The position numbers were made by a program, and so were the translations under genes. From Clostridiales bacterium (lineage in GTDB: Bacteria > Bacillota > Clostridia > Lachnospirales > WQUN01), in NCBI GenBank assembly GCA_031271275.1, contig JAISWA010000066.1:1-42326 (forward strand): 42,326 nucleotides of DNA. Reading direction: 5' to 3'. The notes under the pieces were generated by a model. That model was not told the DNA's origin, made no database searches, and saw only the letters and a program-made list of their open reading frames with translations. Of this stretch, positions 32,495 to 42,326 are shown piece by piece (the stretch's first letter is position 1; each line of letters opens with the position of its first letter).

Positions 32495-32848
32495 AGCGCC
32501 TTTCTTAAAAAATTCAAATACCCCCATCCCAAGCAGAAATATTCCGAAACCTTTTCTCAGCCAGTTATTATCGAGCCGGGTCGCCGCAAACGAACCCGCT
32601 ACCGAGCCTATTATCCCGAAAAAAATCAGGAATCCGATGCCCTTTTTTTCGATATTCCCTTTCTCTTTATGCGCAAGCAGCGCGATAACCGCCGTGGGTA
32701 TAAAATACAGCAGGTTTACGTTTTGCGCCTCGCGCTGCCCCATCCCGAGCAGCATAGTCAGCGCGGGTATCAGCACCGCCCCGCCGCCTATTCCCATTCC
32801 GCTAATCACGCCCGCAAGCAGCCCCGCGAGCACATACCAAACCCACAT
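32468..32848 (-). CDS. Half-size TauE/SafE-family membrane protein (second of pair)
   Basis: 126 residues with about four membrane helices and the family GMGIGGGAVLIPAL motif near residue 20. Full TauE/SafE exporters have eight helices in about 250 residues, so this is one half. The other half is encoded by the gene just upstream (32868-33236), 19 bases away on the same strand. The two would form a heterodimeric anion or sulfur-compound exporter. GGGGG lies about 8 bases before ATG 32848. Confidence 0.85.
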   Translation of the reverse strand: MWVWYVLAGLLAGVISGMGIGGGAVLIPALTMLLGMGQREAQNVNLLYFIPTAVIALLAHKEKGNIEKKGIGFLIFFGIIGSVAGSFAATRLDNNWLRKGFGIFLLGMGVFEFFKKGALQQGRKQS

Positions 32849-32867
32849 AGAAAAGCCCCCGAAGAAT

Positions 32868-33236
32868 TTATTTCCCGAACAGCATTCTTAATGCGGCAAA
32901 AACCAAGAACGCGCCGAAAATTTTATGCAGCCAGCCCGCGGACAGTTTGTTCAGCCAGTTGGCTCCCGCGTAGCCGCCCGCCGCGCCGCCCGCCGATACG
33001 TACAGCACCGCGCGCCAATCCACGGGCGCGCCCCGCATATAAATAACCGCGCTTACCACGGAAAGGGGAAGTATTACCGCGATGGCGGTGGCGTGGGCTT
33101 TATGCGTCTCGACCTTGAAGAATTTTTCCATTGCCGGCACAAGGATTGTTCCGCCGCCCGCGCCGAACAGCCCGTTAGCGATGCCCACCAGAGCGCCGAC
33201 CGCGGTCCGCAAGCATTTTTTGTTCAAATAACTCAC
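32868..33236 (-). CDS. Half-size TauE/SafE-family membrane protein (first of pair)
   Basis: 122 residues with about four membrane helices and GLFGAGGGTILVPAM near residue 24, the same glycine motif as its partner downstream. Start GTG 33236 (MSYLNKK) is best supported, but its ribosome site is unclear, with CGGAG about 14 bases upstream. Split TauE/SafE pairs occur in Bacillota. The substrate is not predictable. Confidence 0.85.
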   Translation of the reverse strand: MSYLNKKCLRTAVGALVGIANGLFGAGGGTILVPAMEKFFKVETHKAHATAIAVILPLSVVSAVIYMRGAPVDWRAVLYVSAGGAAGGYAGANWLNKLSAGWLHKIFGAFLVFAALRMLFGK

Positions 33237-33284
33237 CGGAGTTAGTATTTCTCCGCGATCAATATTTATACCGCGTTCATTTTA

Positions 33285-33350
33285 TAGGGCGTGTCTTAAA
33301 ACTCGCTTTCGCCGAAAGAGCGACGGAATGGCGTTTTAAGACACGCCCTA
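33285..33350. repeat. 66-bp inverted-repeat element with perfect 18-bp arms
   Basis: Left arm TAGGGCGTGTCTTAAAAC (33285-33302) and its exact complement at 33333-33350 around a 30-base centre with a small CTTTC/GAAAG stem. It lies between divergent genes (TauE/SafE and pyruvate carboxylase), so a terminator is not needed here. The clean ends and size fit a miniature inverted-repeat element. The 235-base gap at 33237-33471 holds this and a candidate promoter only. Confidence 0.75.
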
Positions 33351-33381
33351 ATTCGCCTGCCGCCTCAGAGTCACTTTTTTC

Positions 33382-33410
33382 TTGACATAATAAACCAATA
33401 TATGTTCCTA
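33382..33410 (+). promoter_or_regulatory. Weak candidate promoter of pyruvate carboxylase
   Basis: A perfect TTGACA (33382-33387) follows a T-run, but the base block 17 positions later (TTCCTA) is a poor -10. The position, 60-90 bases before the start codon, suits a promoter. An activator or another sigma factor may be needed. Confidence 0.35.
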
Positions 33411-33471
33411 TTACAGCGAATTAAGTTGGTTCGCTATACATCGCCGTATAACTCTTTTTGCGAGGTGTCCC

Positions 33472-36912
<3,441 letters not shown>

Positions 36913-36991
36913 CAGCGGCGCCGAACAAAAACCGCTGCTGAACGGCGGCAGGGAAGTGGAACGATACGCATTGGCTATATTCCCCTTATCG

Positions 36992-37021
36992 ACAGCCGTA
37001 TGATATACTACGGCTGTTTTT
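36992..37021 (+). terminator. Intrinsic terminator after pyruvate carboxylase
   Basis: Stem ACAGCCGTA (36992-37000), loop TGATATAC, stem TACGGCTGT (37009-37017), then a run of T to 37021. A nine-pair stem with a U-tract, 80 bases after the stop codon. Confidence 0.85.
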
Positions 37022-37026
37022 ATGTC

Positions 37027-37094
37027 ATAGGAAACTGCTTGATTCCGGCGTTCCGTTTTGACGCCAACGGAACGCGCAAGGTGCAGTTTCCTAT
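37027..37094. repeat. 68-bp inverted-repeat element with nested hairpin
   Basis: Outer arms ATAGGAAACTGC (37027-37038) and its exact complement (37083-37094); inner arms GCGTTCCGTT (37048-37057) and AACGGAACGC (37066-37075). Size and TAG...CTA ends resemble the element at 33285-33350, but the arm sequences differ. It directly precedes the glycogen phosphorylase leader. The rest of the 218-base gap holds only the terminator. Confidence 0.65.
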
Positions 37095-37130
37095 TAACGC
37101 AGAATATTTATTCTACAGGAGGTTCCCCTC

Positions 37131-39602
37131 ATGGCAAATACTCCCCGCGTTTTCCCGGACATAACCAAAGAAGAAATTAAGGACGGCATTTCCGAAATGC
37201 TGAGAGCCATTTACCGCACTAATATTGAAAAAGCCAGCGGCAGGCAGATTTATAACGCGCTTGCGTATACGATCAAAGAATATTTGTCCGACCGTTGGAT
37301 CGCGACCCACGATTTTTACAACGAAGACGACGTGAAAGTCGTGTATTACCTGTCGATGGAATTTTTAATAGGCAGGTTCCTCGGCAACGCGATGCTGAAC
37401 CTGTCCGCCATCGACGTTGCGCGTGAAGTTTTTGAGGAACTCGGCGTTGACTTGAATTTAATAGAGGACGCGGAGCCGGACCCCGGCCTTGGCAACGGGG
37501 GGCTCGGCCGCCTCGCCGCGTGTTTCCTCGATTCCCTTTCCACCCTGGGTTATCCGGCATACGGCTGCGGCATACGGTACCATTACGGGATTTTCGAGCA
37601 GCATATCGAAAACGGGTATCAGGTCGAAAAACCGGACAACTGGTTAAAGTACGGCGACCCGTGGGGCGTTAAGCGCGAAGATTACGCGGTGGAAATAAAA
37701 TTCGGGGGCACCGTCAACGCGCATAAAGGCGACGACGGCGAGTACCATTTTGTTTTGGAGAACTACCGTTCCGTCATGGCGGTGCCTTACGATTACCCCG
37801 TCGTGGGGTACAAAACGAACATGGTCAACACGTTGCGCCTGTGGGACGCCGAGACCACCGACCTCTTTAAATTGAATGAGTTTAACGAGGGCAATCACGA
37901 GCGCGCGGTGGAGGAGCAAACCCTTGCGCGCATACTCACGGAGGTTTTGTATCCCGCCGACGATAACGTGGCGGGTAAGGAACTTCGCCTTAAGCAGCAG
38001 TATTTTTTCATATCGGCGACGCTGCAGCGCGTGCTGCAAAGGTTTAAACAAAAGCACAATAATTTTTCCGAGCTGCCCGATTATGTGCAGTTCCAACTTA
38101 ACGACACCCATCCTACGCTTACCGTAGCCGAGTTAATGCGCATCCTGGTGGACGAATACTATCTGGACTGGGACGAAAGTTGGGAAATCACGCGCAAGGC
38201 CTGCGCCTACACCAACCACACCATCATGTCGGAGGCGCTTGAAAAATGGCCTATCGAGCTTTTCAGCCGCCTGCTCCCGCGTATTTATATGATCGTGGAG
38301 GAAATTAACCGTCGCTTCTGCGCGAACCTCATCGAATGGTACGGCAACGACCCCGGCAAGATACGCAGCATGGCCATCGTGGCGGACGGGCAGGTTCGCA
38401 TGGCGCACCTTGCCATCGTGGGCAGCCATTCCGTCAACGGCGTCGCCGCCATACACACGAACATCCTCAAAACGCAGGAACTCAAAGATTTTTACGATAT
38501 CTACCCCGAAAAATTCAACAATAAAACCAACGGGATAACCCAACGCCGATGGTTGGCGCACTGCAACCCCGGTCTCTCGAAACTCATTACCAAAACCGTC
38601 GGCGACGGTTGGATCAAAGACCTCGACCAACTGGAACAGCTCAAACCCTTTGCCGCCGACCCGGCTTTCCAAAAAGAATTCATGTCCGTAAAGCGCGACA
38701 ATAAGGTGCGCTTCTCCAATTACATCAAAAAGACGATGGATTTCTCCATCGACCCGGATTCCATTTACGACGTGCAGGTCAAGCGGCTTCACGAGTACAA
38801 AAGGCAGCTGCTCAATATTTTCCATGTCATAGACCTGTTTAATACCCTCAAGCTCAACCCGAACCTCGACATAGCCCCGCGCACGTTCCTGTTTTCGGCG
38901 AAGGCCGCCGCCAGTTACCGCCGGGCGAAGCTGATCATCAAGCTTATCAATTCCGTCGCCGACCTTGTGAATAAAGACAAAACCGTTGACGGGCGCATAA
39001 AGGTGCTGTTTGTACCCAATTACCGCGTATCCGTCGCGGAAATACTCATCCCCGCCGCCGACGTAAGCGAGCAGATTTCCACCGCGGGCAAGGAAGCTTC
39101 GGGAACGGGCAACATGAAGTTTATGCTTAACGGCGCGGTTACCATCGGCACATTGGACGGCGCGAACGTGGAAATCCTCGAGGAAGTCGGCGAGGAAAAC
39201 ATGTTCATCTTCGGAATGACCGCGGCGGAGGTGCTCGAACTGACCAGGAGCGGGGCGTATTCCCCCTGGAATCTGTACAACCTGGATTTCAACATCCGCT
39301 ATGTGCTTACGACTTTAATCAACGGAACGCTTGACGCCGCCAACCACGACCTGTTCCGTGAGCTGTACGACGCGATGCTGAACGGCTACGGCGGCGCGAG
39401 GCCCGACGAATATTATGTGCTGCAAGACTTCGCCGCCTACAAACAGGCGCAGACAAAGGTTGACGCGGCGTATAAAGACCGCGGGCGTTGGGCAAGGATG
39501 GCGATAATGAACACCGCTTCCAGTGGGAAATTTTCCAGCGACCGCACCATACGCCAGTACGCGGAAGATGTTTGGAACGCCAAACCGATAAGTATCGTAT
39601 GA
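37131..39602 (+). CDS. glgP: Glycogen/maltodextrin phosphorylase
   Basis: 823 residues, full length for a GT35 phosphorylase. N-terminal VYYLSMEFLIGRFLGNAMLNL, GNGGLGRLAACFLDS, and the pyridoxal phosphate site EASGTGNMKFMLNGA with Lys663. It releases glucose-1-phosphate from storage glucan. AGGAGG lies 6-7 bases before ATG 37131. The stop overlaps the start of the GH18 gene (ATGA at 39599-39602), coupling storage-glucan use to a wall-acting enzyme. Confidence 0.97.
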   Translation: MANTPRVFPDITKEEIKDGISEMLRAIYRTNIEKASGRQIYNALAYTIKEYLSDRWIATHDFYNEDDVKVVYYLSMEFLIGRFLGNAMLNLSAIDVAREVFEELGVDLNLIEDAEPDPGLGNGGLGRLAACFLDSLSTLGYPAYGCGIRYHYGIFEQHIENGYQVEKPDNWLKYGDPWGVKREDYAVEIKFGGTVNAHKGDDGEYHFVLENYRSVMAVPYDYPVVGYKTNMVNTLRLWDAETTDLFKLNEFNEGNHERAVEEQTLARILTEVLYPADDNVAGKELRLKQQYFFISATLQRVLQRFKQKHNNFSELPDYVQFQLNDTHPTLTVAELMRILVDEYYLDWDESWEITRKACAYTNHTIMSEALEKWPIELFSRLLPRIYMIVEEINRRFCANLIEWYGNDPGKIRSMAIVADGQVRMAHLAIVGSHSVNGVAAIHTNILKTQELKDFYDIYPEKFNNKTNGITQRRWLAHCNPGLSKLITKTVGDGWIKDLDQLEQLKPFAADPAFQKEFMSVKRDNKVRFSNYIKKTMDFSIDPDSIYDVQVKRLHEYKRQLLNIFHVIDLFNTLKLNPNLDIAPRTFLFSAKAAASYRRAKLIIKLINSVADLVNKDKTVDGRIKVLFVPNYRVSVAEILIPAADVSEQISTAGKEASGTGNMKFMLNGAVTIGTLDGANVEILEEVGEENMFIFGMTAAEVLELTRSGAYSPWNLYNLDFNIRYVLTTLINGTLDAANHDLFRELYDAMLNGYGGARPDEYYVLQDFAAYKQAQTKVDAAYKDRGRWARMAIMNTASSGKFSSDRTIRQYAEDVWNAKPISIV

Positions 39603-41491
39603 GAAGGGAACGCCCTGAAGGTTATGAGCGCAGGCGCAGGCGGGCGAAGCGTTCCGTATTAGGCGGCCTGCCGCGTTGGGTGGTTCCGGTATGCGTCTGC
39701 GTGGTCGTAGCCGGCGTGCTCGCGGGCGGGACGCTGCTCATATCCCGGTTGTTCCCGGATATGACGCTGCCTTTCGTCTCAAACGGCAAGGTACGCGACT
39801 ACCATGAATACTTCGCGTTGGAACCGGACGAGGTTTCGTTGGTAATGGATAGCGAGCGCCTGACCGGCAGCCCTCCGCCGCTCATCGATAACGGCGCGGT
39901 CTATTTGAGCGCGGACTTTATACGCCGGCATATAGACTCGTTTTTATTTTGGGACGAATACTCCCGGGACGTATACTTCACCACGGCGGCGGACGTGTTA
40001 CGGTTTACCCCCGACGCGTTGGAATACACGCGAAACGGGGAGCAAAACGCACTGTCCGCGCCTGTTATAATCGAAAACGGCGGCGCGTACCTGCCCGCGT
40101 CTTTGGTGGAAGCGCTTTACCCGTATGAAGTGGAATACCTTTCAAAATACAATATTGTGTTGGTCACCGACCGCAGTCTTAACGAAGATTTGGAATACGG
40201 AACGGCAAACCGCCGCACCGAGGTGCGTTATCAACCCTCCAGGGAATCGGAAATAGCCGTAAGGGCGGAGAAAGACGCGTATTTTGTGATTCTCGGATAT
40301 GACAGCGGCGGCTATACCTATGTGCGCACCGCCGACGGGCTGCTCGGTTACGTACTTTCCTCCCATATGGAACCGGCGGACGCGAAACCGGAAAGCGATC
40401 CGCTTACGCCCCCGGAAGGGGCGGCGCAGCCGGATGAAAACGTAATCTTCGACCGTTCCGAACCGGAAACTTTTTGGCAGGCAGGGAAAAAAATAAATCT
40501 GGTCTGGGAAGCCGCGTACAACCCCGACGCGACCGCCGCGCGCATGGGCGTACCCATTGACGGCGGGGTGAACGTTATTTCGCCCACCTGGTTTTCTTTT
40601 GACGAGGCGACTTTCGATTTGATTTCCCAGGGGACCGCCGAATATGTGAGTTGGGCGCACGGGCAAGGCTGTGAGGTATGGGTCATGCTTGCCGATTCAA
40701 GCTACGCCGGCACCCACGCGTTATTGACGGACGCGGCAGCGCGGCAGCGGCTGATTGCCCAAATATCCGCCGGGCTGCAGGCGCTTGGCGCGGACGGGCT
40801 CAACGTGGACTTCGAAAGGGTGGACGACGCGGAAGGCGCGTATTTTCTGCAGTTCCTGCGGGAACTCGCGCCCGCTGTGCGAAAAATGGGCGCGGTGCTT
40901 TCGGTGGACGTGTTGGTCCCCTCGGAATGGTCGCGGGAGTATTTTCGCGGTCAAATCGCGGAAACGGCGGATTTTGTTTGCGTAATGACCTACGACGAGC
41001 ATTACGGCGGTTCGCCCGCCAGCGGGCCGGTGGCTTCGCTGTCCTTTGTGCAAAAGGGCGTGGAGGACATGCTCGCGGAAGTCCCGAAAGAAAAACTGCT
41101 GATGGGTATTCCGTTCTACAACCGCGTCTGGCGCGAAATCGTGGACGACGACCGGCCCGAGACCCGGGGGATTTCCCACTACAGCATGGATTATACGGTT
41201 CAGTTTTTTCTGGACAACGGCGCGGAATTTTCCTGGGACCCCCTGTCGGGGTATTATTACGCGGAATTCGCCACGGTGGAAGAAACGCTGCGGAAGAACG
41301 CGGAGACCGGTGAGGACGAGCCTACCGGAGAGAACGAGACCGTCCGGTACCGGGTGTGGCTCGAGGACGAAAATTCCATTTCGGAAAAATTAGAAATTTA
41401 CCAATCCAACGACCTTGCCGGAGTCGGGTGTTGGAGCCGCGGTTATGAGAACGAAAAGACCCGGGGGCTGCTGAAAGATACCCTACAATAA
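39599..41491 (+). CDS. Membrane-anchored GH18-type hydrolase with SH3-like domain
   Basis: 630 residues. A basic N-terminus, one membrane helix (about 27-49), a copper-amine-oxidase-like N-terminal segment (about 85-200), a bacterial SH3-like domain (about 203-258: TEVRYQPSRESEIAV to LLGYVLSSHME) and a GH18 barrel (about 300-630) with DGLNVDFERVDD, where Glu406 is the catalytic acid. It resembles the SleL/YaaH/YdhD group that cuts N-acetylglucosamine bonds in cell-wall or spore-cortex peptidoglycan. ATG 39599 overlaps the glgP stop; the frame is open further upstream but lies inside glgP. Confidence 0.85.
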   Translation: MRRERPEGYERRRRRAKRSVLGGLPRWVVPVCVCVVVAGVLAGGTLLISRLFPDMTLPFVSNGKVRDYHEYFALEPDEVSLVMDSERLTGSPPPLIDNGAVYLSADFIRRHIDSFLFWDEYSRDVYFTTAADVLRFTPDALEYTRNGEQNALSAPVIIENGGAYLPASLVEALYPYEVEYLSKYNIVLVTDRSLNEDLEYGTANRRTEVRYQPSRESEIAVRAEKDAYFVILGYDSGGYTYVRTADGLLGYVLSSHMEPADAKPESDPLTPPEGAAQPDENVIFDRSEPETFWQAGKKINLVWEAAYNPDATAARMGVPIDGGVNVISPTWFSFDEATFDLISQGTAEYVSWAHGQGCEVWVMLADSSYAGTHALLTDAAARQRLIAQISAGLQALGADGLNVDFERVDDAEGAYFLQFLRELAPAVRKMGAVLSVDVLVPSEWSREYFRGQIAETADFVCVMTYDEHYGGSPASGPVASLSFVQKGVEDMLAEVPKEKLLMGIPFYNRVWREIVDDDRPETRGISHYSMDYTVQFFLDNGAEFSWDPLSGYYYAEFATVEETLRKNAETGEDEPTGENETVRYRVWLEDENSISEKLEIYQSNDLAGVGCWSRGYENEKTRGLLKDTLQ

Positions 41492-41506
41492 TATTTAGGT
41501 GACGGA

Positions 41507-42326
41507 ATGCCCACGTTTTTATTTCGCGGTTATGACAGGCAGGAACGCAGGCTGTACGGCAGCCTGTTCAGCCCGACCCTTGCGCGGGCGGAGGAAATGT
41601 CCGCGCGCAAAGGCGCGCCGGTTACGCTGTATGAGTCGGAAACGCGTTTTAAGCGGCGGGAATGGTCGCGCATAGACCCATCCGAGTTGGCGTATGCCTG
41701 CCGCGAAACGGGCGCCGTTCTGGATTCGGGCGCTTTGCTTTCCGAGGAGTTGCCCTTGATTGCGAAAAATATTAAGGATGAGCAGTTGCGGTTGACGCTT
41801 ACGGAAATCGGCGCGCTGACCGCGCGCGGTATCGCGCCGGCCGGCGCTTTTTCCATGTTTGGGCATGTGTTTGGCGTTTTTTTTGTGCATGTGATAAATT
41901 CGGCGAAAGCCGGTACGCCGTTGGCGGAAACCATGCGGAGCCTTTCGGTTTACTACGAGGGCGAGGCGCGCGCGGGGGAGAAATTTAAAAGAATTTTCCT
42001 GTACCCGATGGGCCGTATGCTGCTCGCGTGGAACATCGCGTTCTGGATGACCGCCTCTTTAATCCCCGTAGCGAATTTGCTCCTGCCGGACGCGGCCGGC
42101 GCGGCGTTCGAAACGGTGCGCCGGCTTTATTCACGGGGGTGGGCGCTTGCCGCGACAACGGTTTTTGTTATCGCCGCGCTCATAATACTGCCGCGCTTCC
42201 CCGCGGTCAGGCGGTATACGGACAGCCGGCTCGTCCGGGGGCGGTTGCTGCGGAAGGTGTCTGTGCCGTGGTATGCCGGGCGGATTGCCCGGGGGCTTGG
42301 CGTGCTGTTTAAAAACAAATCGGCGT
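41507..42326 (+). CDS. Type II secretion/type IV pilus F-family (GspF/PilC-like) protein, partial
   Basis: Runs off the window end; 273 residues visible. It starts MPTFLFRGYDRQERRLYGSL, the usual opening of GspF/PilC proteins, followed by a T2SF-like helical domain: LAYACRETGAVLDSGALLSEELPLI, then GIAPAGAFSMFGHVFGVFFVHVINSAKAG and ETMRSLSVYYEGEARAGEKFKRIFLYPMG (each given in part), and two membrane helices near 170-190 and 212-232. These inner-membrane proteins form the platform for pilus or pseudopilus assembly. AGGTGACGGA precedes ATG 41507. The match is moderate; the second half of the protein is not visible. Confidence 0.7.
   Translation, partial: MPTFLFRGYDRQERRLYGSLFSPTLARAEEMSARKGAPVTLYESETRFKRREWSRIDPSELAYACRETGAVLDSGALLSEELPLIAKNIKDEQLRLTLTEIGALTARGIAPAGAFSMFGHVFGVFFVHVINSAKAGTPLAETMRSLSVYYEGEARAGEKFKRIFLYPMGRMLLAWNIAFWMTASLIPVANLLLPDAAGAAFETVRRLYSRGWALAATTVFVIAALIILPRFPAVRRYTDSRLVRGRLLRKVSVPWYAGRIARGLGVLFKNKSA

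Overview
The window reads as a chromosomal segment of an anaerobic-type Bacillota (Clostridia-like) bacterium. Pointers are strong GGAGG-type ribosome sites with frequent TTG/GTG starts, a YjfB-family small protein, a surface protein anchored by SLH repeats, SpoIIE/RsbW/STAS partner-switching proteins, a membrane-anchored GH18 hydrolase of the spore-cortex type, a single-chain pyruvate carboxylase and a glycogen phosphorylase. Base composition is moderately GC-rich, except for an AT-richer patch around 14.3-15.7 kb. The species cannot be named from the sequence. No tRNA, rRNA, CRISPR array, integrase or transposase was seen.

Layout. (1) 87-2947: FIST sensor protein coupled to a soluble hybrid histidine kinase. 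(2) 2937-4599, minus strand: YjfB-like protein and a 23S rRNA uracil methyltransferase of the RlmD/RlmCD type. (3) 4671-14192, plus strand: a palindrome-promoter module followed by one long, tightly packed operon. It holds an AGE-fold epimerase-like protein, two STAS proteins, an RsbW-like kinase, a DUF2156 acyltransferase-like protein, an EamA transporter, a membrane protein with a degenerate kinase domain, a 1000-residue receptor phosphatase with a duplicated sensor, and an OmpR-type regulator. (4) 14218-15583: interspersed palindrome, PIN/AbrB toxin-antitoxin pair and HAD hydrolase, AT-richer than its surroundings and probably acquired. (5) 15750-29929: a second copy of the palindrome-promoter module followed by MATE exporter, cupin, SLH plus triple FGE-domain surface protein, DJ-1/PfpI protein, tautomerase, ThDP enzyme, 4xDUF1566 protein, RCC1 double propeller, second DJ-1/PfpI protein and a membrane histidine kinase. 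(6) 29947-30856, minus: methyltransferase and a 52-residue ORF. (7) 30895-32494: cardiolipin synthase whose promoter predicts a leaderless mRNA. (8) 32468-33236, minus: two half-size TauE/SafE proteins. (9) 33472-42326: pyruvate carboxylase, glycogen phosphorylase, GH18 hydrolase and the start of a type II secretion/type IV pilus F-family protein.

How the parts may fit together. The two long operons (3 and 5) begin with nearly identical control modules: a 30-bp palindrome differing at one base, then TTGAAA-N18-TATAAA. They are therefore probably co-regulated. The first ends with a response regulator that has no kinase beside it, and the second ends with a kinase that has no regulator beside it, so the two may be a split cognate pair. 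The best candidate for an undescribed system is the tightly overlapping five-gene unit at 22639-29929 (ThDP enzyme, DUF1566x4, RCC1x13-14, DJ-1/PfpI, histidine kinase), with the surface SLH-FGE protein upstream. Its function is unknown.
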